From: Bacillota bacterium
Lineage (GTDB): Bacteria > Bacillota > Clostridia > Christensenellales > Aristaeellaceae
Assembly (NCBI GenBank): GCA_023409955.1
Contig: JAEYQQ010000077.1
Coordinates: 1-33,223, forward strand
Length of the DNA stretch: 33,223 nucleotides
Direction: 5' to 3'
Below are positions 16,570 to 24,955 of the stretch, one piece after another. The notes beneath the pieces are model-generated. The model did no database searches. It was not told where the DNA came from and saw only the letters and a program-made list of their open reading frames with translations. The position numbers were made by a program, and so were the translations under genes. Within the stretch, counting starts at the first letter, position 1. Every line of letters starts with the position of its first letter.

Positions 16570-18735
16570 ATGAGTGGAGATTTACGGCTATCTTACCAAC
16601 AGCCGGCGGCTACCTTTGATGAGGTGCTGCCCCTTGGCAATGGTGCTCTGGGGGCCATGGTGTGGGGAACCGTGGACAAGGAACGCATCAGCCTCAATGA
16701 GGGCACCTTGTGGTCCGGTTACAAAAAGGAGAAAAACAACCCTAATGCACTGGCCTTTTTGCCCAAGGCCCGGGCGCTTGTTTTTCAGGGGGAGTATGCC
16801 AAAGCACAGGAGCTTATTGAAAAGCAGATGCTGGGGGAATATACCGAAAGCTATATGCCTCTGGGGGATCTGAATGTTATTTGCCATACTTCAGGGGAAT
16901 CCAGTGATTATGTACGGCTGCTGAACCTTAACAACGCTCAGGCCAAAGTAAGCTACACCAAAGAGAATGCAAAATTTTCACGGGAGTATTTTATCAGCAA
17001 TCCTGATAAGGCCATGATCCTGCGCTTTGGTGCAGATGGAAAGCCCCTTGATTTGCACATATCATTTGATAGCCAGCTGCGTTTTTCTGCAAGTGCTGGT
17101 GATGGTGCATTGCTCATCGAAGGACAATGCCCAGAGCATGTGGATCCGAGCTATAAAAAAGTAGAAGAGCCCATTATATGGGGCGATAAAGGGATGCGGT
17201 TTTCGGCTGTTCTCCGGGTGCTTGAGACGGACAGCGAGGTATCATGTGAGGATGATGCCTTGCACATAACTGGGGGAAACTTTGCTGTGCTTTCCTTCAC
17301 GGCGGTCAATAATCCTGATTTGCGCACTTTATATCAGGAGATTGGTGCAGGTGGTCTGCTTGCACGCCACCTTGCGGATTATCAAAAGCTGTTTGGGCGG
17401 GTGGAGCTGGATTTGGGGCCGCAGCTTGATATCCCCACCGATGAACGTATCAAACGCCTGAGGGGGGGGAGAGCAGATAACGGCTTATTTGCGCTGTATT
17501 TCCAGTTTGGCCGGTATTTGATGATCAGCGCCTCCCGCCAGGGCGGCACAGCCATGAATCTGCAGGGTTTATGGAACTGGGAAATCAGGCCTCCGTGGAG
17601 CAGCAATTACACCACCAACATCAATACCCAAATGAATTATTGGCCCGCCTTATCCTGCGGCCTGAAGGAATGTATCGCCCCCTACTTTGATTTCTTGGAA
17701 AAGGTGATTAAGGAGGGCAAAAAAACCGCGGCCATCCATTTTGGATGCCGGGGGTTTTGCCTTGGCCACAACACTGATTATTGGCACAGCACCCATCCCG
17801 TAGGGGTGGTGCATGGTCAAAGGGAGGCCACAGAAGGCAGCGGGCGGTACGCCTTCTTTCCGCTGGGCGGTGCTTGGCTGTGCCAGGAGCTTTGGCGGTA
17901 TTATGCGTATACAGGGGATGCGGAATTCTTAAAGAACAAGGCCTACCCCATGCTGCGGGAAGCGGCATTGTTCTGTTTGGACTTTTTGGTGGAGCATGAG
18001 GGCTGGTTTATGACCTGCCCCTCCACATCGCCGGAAAACGCATTTACCACAGAAAGCGGGGAAACAGCCTCCATTGCTTATGCCAGTACCATTGACATGA
18101 CCATTATCCGTGAAGTGTTTGGTGATTTTGAAAAAATGTGTCAGGTGCTGAACATACAGGATGAACTTTTGAAGGAGATAGAAGAGAAAAAGGAAAGGCT
18201 CTATCCTTTTAAAACCGGCCGCTTTGGGCAGCTGCTGGAATGGGCGGAGGACTTTGATGAGCCGGAGCCGGGGCATCGCCACTTGTCTCATCTGTATGGC
18301 CTGTTTCCTTCTGAGCTGTTTTATGGTCAGGCAGATTTGATTGAAGCCTGCCGCAAATCCATTCGCCGCAGGATTGAAAACGGCGGCGGCCATACGGGGT
18401 GGAGCTGCGCTTGGCTCATTAATCTCTATGCGGTGCTTGGGGATGAGGAAGAGGCATACAAGCAGCTGCACACCTTACTTGTCCGCTCCACCTATCCCAA
18501 CCTTTGGGATGGCCATCCCCCCTTCCAGATTGACGGCAACTTTGGCGGTACTGCCGGTATTGCCAACATGCTGGTGCAGGACCGGGGTGGGGATGTGGTG
18601 TTTCTTCCGGCTCTTCCCAAGCAGTTTTCAAGTGGCTGCGTAAAAGGCTTGCGCATCAAAGGCGGCAAGGCTGTGGATATGAAGTGGGAGTCTGGCAAGC
18701 TAGTAGAAAAAAGGGTGTACCAGGTGTTGGATTAA
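16570..18735 (+). CDS. Glycoside hydrolase family 95 (alpha-L-fucosidase/galactosidase)
   Basis: A 721-aa inverting glycosidase of family GH95, which releases terminal alpha-1,2-linked L-fucose or L-galactose from oligosaccharides or plant xyloglucan. The N-terminal beta-sandwich (LPLGNGALGAMVWG near 25-40) is followed by an (alpha/alpha)6 barrel. The catalytic residues known from Bifidobacterium AfcA are all recognisable: Asn350 and Asn352 in NINTQMNYW, the general acid Glu489 in PSTSPENAF, and Asp655 in QIDGNFGG. There is no signal peptide, so it acts in the cytoplasm on imported oligosaccharides. The ATG at 16570 (GGGAG, 9-10 nt spacer) is preferred. A TTG at 16549 with AAGGGG 8 nt upstream would add seven residues. 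It stands alone between two terminators. Confidence 0.92.
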   Translation: MSGDLRLSYQQPAATFDEVLPLGNGALGAMVWGTVDKERISLNEGTLWSGYKKEKNNPNALAFLPKARALVFQGEYAKAQELIEKQMLGEYTESYMPLGDLNVICHTSGESSDYVRLLNLNNAQAKVSYTKENAKFSREYFISNPDKAMILRFGADGKPLDLHISFDSQLRFSASAGDGALLIEGQCPEHVDPSYKKVEEPIIWGDKGMRFSAVLRVLETDSEVSCEDDALHITGGNFAVLSFTAVNNPDLRTLYQEIGAGGLLARHLADYQKLFGRVELDLGPQLDIPTDERIKRLRGGRADNGLFALYFQFGRYLMISASRQGGTAMNLQGLWNWEIRPPWSSNYTTNINTQMNYWPALSCGLKECIAPYFDFLEKVIKEGKKTAAIHFGCRGFCLGHNTDYWHSTHPVGVVHGQREATEGSGRYAFFPLGGAWLCQELWRYYAYTGDAEFLKNKAYPMLREAALFCLDFLVEHEGWFMTCPSTSPENAFTTESGETASIAYASTIDMTIIREVFGDFEKMCQVLNIQDELLKEIEEKKERLYPFKTGRFGQLLEWAEDFDEPEPGHRHLSHLYGLFPSELFYGQADLIEACRKSIRRRIENGGGHTGWSCAWLINLYAVLGDEEEAYKQLHTLLVRSTYPNLWDGHPPFQIDGNFGGTAGIANMLVQDRGGDVVFLPALPKQFSSGCVKGLRIKGGKAVDMKWESGKLVEKRVYQVLD

Positions 18736-18760
18736 GCTTACGATAAAAGAAATAGGAAGA

Positions 18761-18795
18761 AAAGAACCAGCGTGCGTGGGCTGCTGGTTCTTTTT
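18761..18795 (+). terminator. Rho-independent terminator after GH95
   Basis: An 11-bp stem, AAAGAACCAGC (18761-18771) with GCTGGTTCTTT (18783-18793), continues into a T run. It ends about 60 nt after the GH95 stop and is A-rich on the other side. Confidence 0.85.
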
Positions 18796-18878
18796 GCTTC
18801 CCATATCCTATGAGGATAAGCTTGAAAATCCTTTGAGTTGTTGCATTTCCAACAGACTGATACTGTAAGCCATCGTAC

Positions 18879-18896
18879 AATGATCACAATATCATT
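18879..18896 (+). promoter_or_regulatory. Inverted repeat upstream of hcp, candidate operator
   Basis: AATGAT (18879-18884) and ATCATT (18891-18896) form a perfect inverted repeat with a 6-nt spacer, 35 nt before the hcp start. Dyads with this layout are bound by Crp/Fnr-family regulators, and hcp genes are often controlled by HcpR or NO-responsive members of that family. I see no convincing -35/-10 pair around it, so the assignment is tentative. Confidence 0.35.
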
Positions 18897-18930
18897 TTGA
18901 TTGATATGAACCAAACGAGGAGGACCGGTT

Positions 18931-20559
18931 ATGAGCATGTTTTGTTACCAGTGCCAGGAGGCTGCAAAAGGCGTAGGCTGCAGCGTAAAAGGGGTTTGCG
19001 GCAAAACGCCGGAGGTTGCCAATTTGCAGGACGTGTTGCTCTATGCGGTGAAGGGAATTGCCGATATCGTGGTGAAGGGAAAGCTGCAGGCAAAGGACAT
19101 TGCAAAGGTCAACCGTCAGGTGCTTACCAGCCTGTTTATGACCATTACCAATGCTAATTTTGATGAAGCTGCTTTGGAAAAGCAGTTAAGCATCATGCTT
19201 ATACTGCGGGATGAGCTTAAGACGATGACAAATGCCGCACACCTTCATGACGCTGCCACCTTTATGGTGTCCTCCCGGAAAGACATGCTGGACAAAGCAG
19301 CAAGGGCAGGCGTGCTGTCTTGTGAAGATGAAGATATCCGCTCTTTGCGGGAGCTGATTCTATACGGTATTAAAGGCATGGCTGCTTACATGGAGCATGC
19401 CGTGAACCTAAATAAAGAAAATGATGAATTATACACCTTCATATATGAAGCCCTTGGGGCCATGCTGAATGATGGCTTAACCGCAGGCGACCTGGTGGCC
19501 TTGACTTTAAAGACCGGCGAGTATGGCGTAAAAGCCATGGCACTGCTGGATGAGGCCAATACCTCCAAATACGGTCACCCAGAGATCACTCAGGTGAACA
19601 TCGGGGTCAGGAATAACCCTGCCATCCTGATCTCCGGCCATGATCTAAATGACCTTGAGCAGCTTCTTACCCAAACGCAGGGTACCGGGGTGGATGTGTA
19701 CACCCACGGTGAAATGCTGCCAGCCCATTATTATCCCGCTTTCAAAAGGTTTGACAACTTTGTAGGCAACTACGGCAACGCCTGGTGGAAGCAGGCGGAG
19801 GAATTTAAAGCCTTTCGGGGTGCCATTCTCTTTACCACAAACTGCCTGGTTCCGCCCAAAGACCCGGAGGTAAAATCCCGGATTTTCACCACCAATGCCG
19901 CCGGTTTCCCAGGCTGTACCCACATTGAGGCTGATGCAAACGGTAAGAAGGATTTTTCCGAAGTCATTGCCCTGGCCAAGCTTTTACCAGCACCTGAGGA
20001 AATTGAAACCGGAAGCATTGTGGGCGGCTTTGCCCATCACCAGGTGATGGCAGTGGCCGATTCGGTAGTTGAGGCGGTAAAGACAGGAGCCATTAAAAAG
20101 TTTTTTGTCATGGCAGGCTGCGACGGCCGGATGAAAACCCGGGAATACTACACTGACTTTGCAAAGAAACTTCCCCGGGATACCGTTATTTTAACCGCAG
20201 GCTGCGCCAAGTACCGCTACAACAAGCTGGAGCTTGGCGATATTGGCGGCATACCCAGGGTGCTAGATGCCGGACAGTGCAACGATTCCTACTCGCTGGC
20301 AGTGATCGCCCTGAAGCTGAAGGAGGTGTTTGGGCTGGATGATATCAACAAGCTACCCATTGCCTTCAACATCGCCTGGTATGAGCAGAAGGCGGTGATT
20401 GTATTGCTGGCGCTATTATACCTGGGCGTCAAAAACATTCACCTGGGGCCAACACTTCCCAGTTTCCTGTCTCCCAATGTGGCCAAGGTACTGACGGAGC
20501 AGTTTGGCATTGCCGGTATGAGTACTGTGGCTTCGGATATTGAGTTATTTATGAAATGA
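18931..20559 (+). CDS. hcp: Hybrid-cluster protein (hydroxylamine / NO reductase)
   Basis: A 542-aa cytoplasmic iron-sulfur protein that handles nitrosative stress, reducing hydroxylamine in vitro and nitric oxide in vivo in characterised relatives. The N-terminal cubane ligands are Cys5, Cys8, Cys17 and Cys23 (C-x2-C-x8-C-x5-C), the class I arrangement of anaerobes. All hybrid-cluster ligands can be placed by motif: His in SGHDL, Glu in HGEMLPAH, Cys in TTNCLVPP, the persulfide Cys in AGCDGR, Cys in AGCAKYR, Cys in GQCNDSY and Glu in WYEQKA. GAGGAGG with an 8-nt spacer fixes the start. No reductase (hcr) is fused or adjacent, so another electron donor is needed. It is monocistronic, with a candidate operator upstream. 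Confidence 0.96.
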   Translation: MSMFCYQCQEAAKGVGCSVKGVCGKTPEVANLQDVLLYAVKGIADIVVKGKLQAKDIAKVNRQVLTSLFMTITNANFDEAALEKQLSIMLILRDELKTMTNAAHLHDAATFMVSSRKDMLDKAARAGVLSCEDEDIRSLRELILYGIKGMAAYMEHAVNLNKENDELYTFIYEALGAMLNDGLTAGDLVALTLKTGEYGVKAMALLDEANTSKYGHPEITQVNIGVRNNPAILISGHDLNDLEQLLTQTQGTGVDVYTHGEMLPAHYYPAFKRFDNFVGNYGNAWWKQAEEFKAFRGAILFTTNCLVPPKDPEVKSRIFTTNAAGFPGCTHIEADANGKKDFSEVIALAKLLPAPEEIETGSIVGGFAHHQVMAVADSVVEAVKTGAIKKFFVMAGCDGRMKTREYYTDFAKKLPRDTVILTAGCAKYRYNKLELGDIGGIPRVLDAGQCNDSYSLAVIALKLKEVFGLDDINKLPIAFNIAWYEQKAVIVLLALLYLGVKNIHLGPTLPSFLSPNVAKVLTEQFGIAGMSTVASDIELFMK

Positions 20560-20588
20560 CTATGTAAGATCTATAGCTTAATCTAAAT

Positions 20589-20830
20589 ACCCCTCCCACA
20601 TGACAAGCGTCATTTGGGAGGGGTTGCAGTATGTCGAAAAAGTGGCAATGCTACTTTTTCGAGTTTTTCCTCGCTGCACTGCACTTTGGCTATGCCTTTG
20701 TGCGGTCGTTTGCTCGGGTAAGGTTGGAATTTTTGCGAAATTCCTGCGAAAGCTACCGCACATGTCGCTTGTTTTCGATCTGTAGTTGAAGGGCTCTAGC
20801 CCTCCAATACCTCCCAAAAGGTTTGCTGGT
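20589..20830. repeat. Hairpin-rich non-coding segment after hcp
   Basis: The segment contains three strong dyads. ACCCCTCCCA (20589-20598) pairs with TGGGAGGGGT (20615-20624), with an inner ATGAC/GTCAT. CGAAAAAGT (20635-20643) pairs perfectly with ACTTTTTCG (20653-20661), followed by a T-rich run on the plus strand. An AGGGC-TCTA-GCCCT hairpin lies near 20785-20800. The first two probably terminate hcp and, from the other side, the convergent dehydrogenase operon. Long open frames on both strands lack ribosome binding sites. The make-up resembles a small dispersed intergenic repeat, which I cannot confirm from a single copy. Confidence 0.4.
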
Positions 20831-20843
20831 TTTGCTCGGTTGA

Positions 20844-21917
20844 TTAGCCGATTTTTTGCGCCTGCAGCTGTGCCCGTACGCAAAGCTCGGCAGCCTTGAA
20901 GGCATGCTCCTGGGTCATGGCATTTTCAGTGCGGTGGATGCAATCCAAAATCAGCTGGCCGAAGAAGGGATAGCCCACTTGGCCGGTGACGTTAAAGCGC
21001 TGTTCGCCGCTGCCGTTGACCAGTAGCACATGGTTGCCTGTGGTATCTTCGGTGCAGATGTCAATGTATTTGCGGATTTCGATATAGCCTTCCGTACCCA
21101 GGATCAGGGTTCTGCCATCGCCCCAGGTTCGCAAACCATCGGGGGTGAACCAGTCTACCCGGAAATAGTTGGTGCAGCCGTTGTCAGCCACCAGGTTTGC
21201 ATCACCGAAATCATCCAGCTCAGGGTACTCAGGATGGGCGTAATTGGCAATCTGGCTATGAACAACCTTTGCATCCTTGGCTCCGGAATAGAACAAAAAC
21301 TGCTCAATTTGATGGCTGCCGATATCGCAGAGAATGCCGCCATATTGGTCTTTTTCAAAGAACCATGCGGGTCGGCCGGCGGCACCCAAACGGTGGGGGC
21401 CAAGGCCCAGGACCTGGATAACCCTGCCGATGGCGCCCTGGGCAACCAGCTGGCCTGCATACACCGCGCCTTCCACATGCAACCGCTCGCTGTAGTACAC
21501 CATATATTTTTTGCTGGTAGATGCAGCCTTCTCTTTAGCCTGTGCCAACTGCTCCAGACTCACAAGGGGCGCTTTGTCAGTAAAATAATCCTTGCCCGCA
21601 TCCATCACCTCAAGGCCCAAGGGACAGCGCAGGCTGGTGACGGCGGCAGAAGCAATGAGCTGCGTTTGCGTGTCAGAGAGCACCTGCTCCTTGGAATCGG
21701 CGGCGATGGCCTGGGGGAAGGTGCTGATAAAGCGCTTGACCTTTTCAGGGTCGGGATCATACACATACTTGAGGGTTGCTCCGGCCTCGATTAAGCCGTT
21801 GCACATGCCATAAATGTGGCCGTGGTCCAACGCCACTGCTGAGAAAACAAACTCACCGGGTGCAACCACCGGATTGGGTTTCCCTTTGGGGGCATAATTC
21901 ATGCCGTCGGCTTTCAT
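20844..21917 (-). CDS. Gfo/Idh/MocA family oxidoreductase, divergent Rossmann motif
   Basis: A 357-aa NAD(P)-dependent dehydrogenase-fold protein. Family members oxidise or epimerise sugars and inositols. The cofactor-binding first strand reads FSAVALDHGHIYGM instead of the usual GxGxxG, as in a recognised subgroup. The catalytic lysine is retained (Lys115 in TDKAPL, where EKP is usual), as are Asp198 and His202 in GGILCDIGSHQIEQ. The C-terminal half is the expected beta-sheet substrate domain. The start at 21917 is set by AAGGAGG 6 nt upstream, and longer in-frame readings have none. It is the last gene of the lplB operon, 169 nt after the first dehydrogenase. Pairing with that gene suggests a two-step conversion of the imported sugar. 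The substrate is unknown. Confidence 0.85.
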   Translation of the reverse strand: MKADGMNYAPKGKPNPVVAPGEFVFSAVALDHGHIYGMCNGLIEAGATLKYVYDPDPEKVKRFISTFPQAIAADSKEQVLSDTQTQLIASAAVTSLRCPLGLEVMDAGKDYFTDKAPLVSLEQLAQAKEKAASTSKKYMVYYSERLHVEGAVYAGQLVAQGAIGRVIQVLGLGPHRLGAAGRPAWFFEKDQYGGILCDIGSHQIEQFLFYSGAKDAKVVHSQIANYAHPEYPELDDFGDANLVADNGCTNYFRVDWFTPDGLRTWGDGRTLILGTEGYIEIRKYIDICTEDTTGNHVLLVNGSGEQRFNVTGQVGYPFFGQLILDCIHRTENAMTQEHAFKAAELCVRAQLQAQKIG

Positions 21918-21940
21918 GTGAAGCCTCCTTCGTTTCGTTT

Positions 21941-21960
21941 GCCCAGCAGTTTTGCCGGGC
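21941..21960 (-). other. Small hairpin between the two dehydrogenase genes
   Basis: On the minus strand GCCCGGC pairs with GCTGGGC (one wobble) around AAAACT, about 25 nt before the downstream start. No T run follows, so a processing or stabilising role is more likely than termination. A second palindrome, ACCGCTGGCGGT, lies at 21995-22006 in the same 169-nt gap. Confidence 0.3.
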
Positions 21961-22086
21961 TTTAGGATGCTGTGTGCATGCTTGGCATTCTCGTACCGCT
22001 GGCGGTGTGAGCCATTAATCATAACAATCTGCCGGATAATGACCCGGTAGCAAATTCTAAATGGAAGGGGTAAAAATCATATTTGT

Positions 22087-23247
22087 CTACTTTTTGGCAC
22101 CATAGTCGCTGCCTACGGTGATTGCTTCGTCGCCCAAGCCTGATAGCGACGCTGACTTTTCGTAAAAATGGGGCATGTTCTGCATCATGCCTTCAACGGT
22201 GTAATACGGGTCATCCTGTAAAATGGGCAGTGAAACGGTGGCCTTCTTTGCACCAGCTTTGTAAATGCCGGTAATCAGCTCTATGGTGTTGCGGCCATCC
22301 TGGCCGGTGATGGCTGGGGTTGTGCCTGCCGAAATGGCAGCCAGTACGTTTTCGATTTGCCCGGTATGGCCTTCAAAGGCAACGGCGGGCAGGCTTTGGT
22401 AATAGGCGTTGAGTTCCTGCTCCAGGCTTTCGTTGCGCTGAGGGAAGCCGTTTTCCTTGGATGTGGATGCATACACCTGCCACGGGGCAGATATACAAGC
22501 TTTGTCGCACTGGAAGATCAGCTGCTGCTCCTCGCCGTGGTGAACTACGGAGCTTGTGACCTGTGCCAAGGCTTTTTCATAGCGCAGGATGGCAACGGAA
22601 AGATCTTCCACCTCTGCGTTGTCGTGGGCCACGTTGGAAATGACTGCGGTGATCTCTTTGGGCAAGCCCATCATCCAGCCCAGCATATCTATGTGGTGTA
22701 CGGCATGGTTCAGCGTGCAGCCGCCGCCTTCCTTGCTCCACAGGCCGCGCCACCATAGGTCATAATAGCAATGGCCGCGCCACCAGAAGGAATCCACCTG
22801 GACATGCTTAACTTCACCAGCCAGCCCCTTGTCAAGAACATTTTTCAGGTTGGCGATAGGGGTGCGAAAGCGGTTTTGGGCGATGACGGATAATAACTTT
22901 CCGCTTGCTTTAGCAGCACGGATCATTTGGTCGCATTCTTCCAGGGAGGCTGCCATGGGCTTTTCCACCAGCACGTTTTTACCGTGATTAAGCGCATTGA
23001 TGGCAATGGGGGCATGCACATAGGGCGGTGTGCAGATGTCCACCAGATCAATGTCATCTCTTTCGAGAATGTTGAGATGGTCATCAAAGATTTCACAGTC
23101 CAGCTGATACCTTTGGGCTTTCTCCACTGCCTTTTGCGGCACAATGTCCACCAGTGCGACGATTTTGCACAGGTTGGGAAACTGCAGGTATCCTGCGATG
23201 TGTGCTTGTGAAATGTTCCCTGTGCCGACAATGGCCACGCGTATCAT
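22087..23247 (-). CDS. Gfo/Idh/MocA family oxidoreductase (sugar dehydrogenase-like)
   Basis: A 386-aa canonical member of the family. The NAD(P)-binding motif VAIVGTGNIS (Gly8, Gly10) is followed by LVDI at the end of strand 2. The catalytic Lys96 is in VEKPM, and the substrate-site segment GGGCTLNHAVHHIDML places Asn180 and His184 where most relatives have Asp and His. AAAGGGG lies 8 nt before the ATG at 23247. It follows the solute-binding protein gene by 100 nt, across a GC-rich hairpin. It probably acts on the monosaccharide brought in by the adjacent importer, together with the second dehydrogenase. The specific reaction is not predictable. Confidence 0.9.
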   Translation of the reverse strand: MIRVAIVGTGNISQAHIAGYLQFPNLCKIVALVDIVPQKAVEKAQRYQLDCEIFDDHLNILERDDIDLVDICTPPYVHAPIAINALNHGKNVLVEKPMAASLEECDQMIRAAKASGKLLSVIAQNRFRTPIANLKNVLDKGLAGEVKHVQVDSFWWRGHCYYDLWWRGLWSKEGGGCTLNHAVHHIDMLGWMMGLPKEITAVISNVAHDNAEVEDLSVAILRYEKALAQVTSSVVHHGEEQQLIFQCDKACISAPWQVYASTSKENGFPQRNESLEQELNAYYQSLPAVAFEGHTGQIENVLAAISAGTTPAITGQDGRNTIELITGIYKAGAKKATVSLPILQDDPYYTVEGMMQNMPHFYEKSASLSGLGDEAITVGSDYGAKK

Positions 23248-23270
23248 ATGTTATGCCCCTTTCAAGGAGA

Positions 23271-23296
23271 CGGCCGCCGTCTTGAGCCGGCGGCCG
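23271..23296 (-). other. GC-rich stem-loop after the solute-binding protein gene
   Basis: A perfect 9-bp stem, CGGCCGCCG (23271-23279) with CGGCGGCCG (23288-23296), around an 8-nt loop. On the minus strand it sits between the binding-protein and dehydrogenase genes with no T run after it. This suits partial termination or protection of the upstream mRNA 3' end. On the plus strand it is followed by a T-rich stretch. Confidence 0.5.
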
Positions 23297-23346
23297 CCTG
23301 TTTTCTTTTCTTGAAATAAAAGTTTATGTCCTGCTAGGAAACGAAA

Positions 23347-24891
23347 TTATTTGTGCATGTTGTCCCATGCGGCAATCTTCTCTTCCATGACAGCCTGGCC
23401 GCCGTCCTTCATGTACTGGTCACGGAGCTCATAGAACACCTTCAGGCAATCTTCCGGAGCGGCCATGGTTGCCTTGGTGAGGAGCTCCTTTCTAAAGGCG
23501 GTTAGGGAGGTGCCGTACTGGGAATCAGCCTTCAAAACCACATCAAAGTGGAAGTTGGTGGTGATGGGGTCCATCATGAAGGTGTTGTACATGGGCTCAA
23601 AAAGATCGGCGTAGTTTTGATAAGACAGGGCTTGTGCCTTCAAACGCAAGGATTCGTCCTCAAACTCCTGGCCATTGGTCAAAAGGGTGTAGTCAATGTT
23701 CTGCATGGAGTTGTACTTGCGCTCGTCCTGTACATCCTGCAATACGGGGACGCCTTCTTCATTTAAAACGTGGTGCACGCCTTCCTCACCATTTTGCAGG
23801 AAATACAGCACATCCAGTCTAGTGAGCCAATCCATATACATGATGGCAGCTTCGGGGTTTTTGGAATAGACCGGGATAAAGTTGAAGATGCCATTGGGAG
23901 CATACATGCCATGGTAGTACTTGGAAGGATCCGTGGCGGATTCAAAACTGTTGAGGGGGCTCAATTTTGCTTCCGGCTGATAGGCGTGCAGCGCACCCAG
24001 GATGCCGGGGGATACACGGATGGGGTGGTCATAGTTGTAGGTATAGCCGCCGGCCTGACCGGAGCTTACAGCGTTCCACAGAAGATTGCTCTTGTCCAGA
24101 GCGAAGTCGGGGGAAATCAGCTTTTCGTTGTAAAGCTTGTTAAGGAACAGGACATAGTCCTCATAACCATCCCACATAATGTCTGGCACGGTGGCCAAGG
24201 TCTTTTCATCCAGGCTCTTGATGAAGGACAGCATCAGATGGTTGTGGCTGGTCAGGTCATCGCCCATGGCGTAGGGGATTACGTTTTCCACGCCGCCGGG
24301 GTTCTGGTCGCGGAAAGCCACCAGTGCATTGTAGAACTCTTCCTTGGTGGTAGGCATCTTCATGCCGAGCTTTTCGAGCCAGTCTTCCCGAAGGAACATG
24401 CCCTGGGTTGCCAGCACCACACGCTTAGCGGGGATGGCATACTGGCCGCCCTCAAAAATACCGTACTTTAGGAGGTCTTCACCCAGGTAGGATTTGATGT
24501 TCTGACCGTGTTTTTCAATCAGCTCACCCAGCTCTACCAGGCCGCCCTGCTGCACAAAGTTGGTGATGACGGCTTCAGTGTAGGTAAAGCAAATGTCAGC
24601 GGCTTCGCCGGAGGCCATCAGCACGTTCAGCTTATCCACTTCTTCTGTACGGGGGATGACGACCCACTCCATTTTGATATTGCGGGGATCGCCAAAGTTT
24701 TTTTGAATCCAGTCTGTCCAATAGTTGTTGTCTACGGGGGTGCCGCCGGTTACACCGCGGTCAAACACAGACACCCTCAGGGTCACCTGCTGGTCATACC
24801 GGAAGACTTCTTCCTTGGTCTCTGCTCCGGCCACGGTAAGGACCGACAGGCACAAAAGCAGGCACAGGAACAGGGAGACGATTTTCTTCAT
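23347..24891 (-). CDS. Extracellular solute-binding protein, LplA-type
   Basis: A 514-aa sugar or oligosaccharide-binding protein of the long LplA-like class of family 1 binding proteins, exported to the cell surface. Residues 1-22 are a Sec signal peptide (MKKIVSLFLC..., ending TVAGAE, likely cut after AGA). Cysteines occur in its core, but there is no clear lipobox, so the mode of anchoring is unclear. The mature part contains the family's ...TDWIQKNFG, LNVLMASGEAADI and EDWLEKLGMKMPTTKEEF segments. AAAGGAGG 8 nt upstream fixes the start at 24891, and longer readings add an untypical N-terminus. It is the third gene of the importer operon, after two permeases. The ligand is unknown. Confidence 0.92.
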   Translation of the reverse strand: MKKIVSLFLCLLLCLSVLTVAGAETKEEVFRYDQQVTLRVSVFDRGVTGGTPVDNNYWTDWIQKNFGDPRNIKMEWVVIPRTEEVDKLNVLMASGEAADICFTYTEAVITNFVQQGGLVELGELIEKHGQNIKSYLGEDLLKYGIFEGGQYAIPAKRVVLATQGMFLREDWLEKLGMKMPTTKEEFYNALVAFRDQNPGGVENVIPYAMGDDLTSHNHLMLSFIKSLDEKTLATVPDIMWDGYEDYVLFLNKLYNEKLISPDFALDKSNLLWNAVSSGQAGGYTYNYDHPIRVSPGILGALHAYQPEAKLSPLNSFESATDPSKYYHGMYAPNGIFNFIPVYSKNPEAAIMYMDWLTRLDVLYFLQNGEEGVHHVLNEEGVPVLQDVQDERKYNSMQNIDYTLLTNGQEFEDESLRLKAQALSYQNYADLFEPMYNTFMMDPITTNFHFDVVLKADSQYGTSLTAFRKELLTKATMAAPEDCLKVFYELRDQYMKDGGQAVMEEKIAAWDNMHK

Positions 24892-24955
24892 GATATAGAC
24901 CTCCTTTATATTTCGCCACCCGCATACCGCGAATGGAGAGTTCCGGTAGACTGAG

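Noticed and set aside
20578..20883. 101-codon minus-strand and 61-codon plus-strand frames after hcp
   Set aside because: They run through strong hairpins and into the end of the dehydrogenase gene, with no ribosome binding site; treated as non-coding repeat-like DNA.
21030..21794. 254-codon plus-strand open frame
   Set aside because: Antisense to the Gfo/Idh gene at 20844-21917, with no recognisable motif.
23770..24471. 233-codon plus-strand open frame
   Set aside because: Antisense to the LplA-type binding protein, which has a signal peptide and a strong ribosome binding site.
23347..24891. Lipoprotein signal in the LplA-type protein
   Set aside because: Cysteines sit inside the hydrophobic core of the signal peptide without an L-x-(A/G)-C lipobox; a cut after AGA by ordinary signal peptidase fits better.
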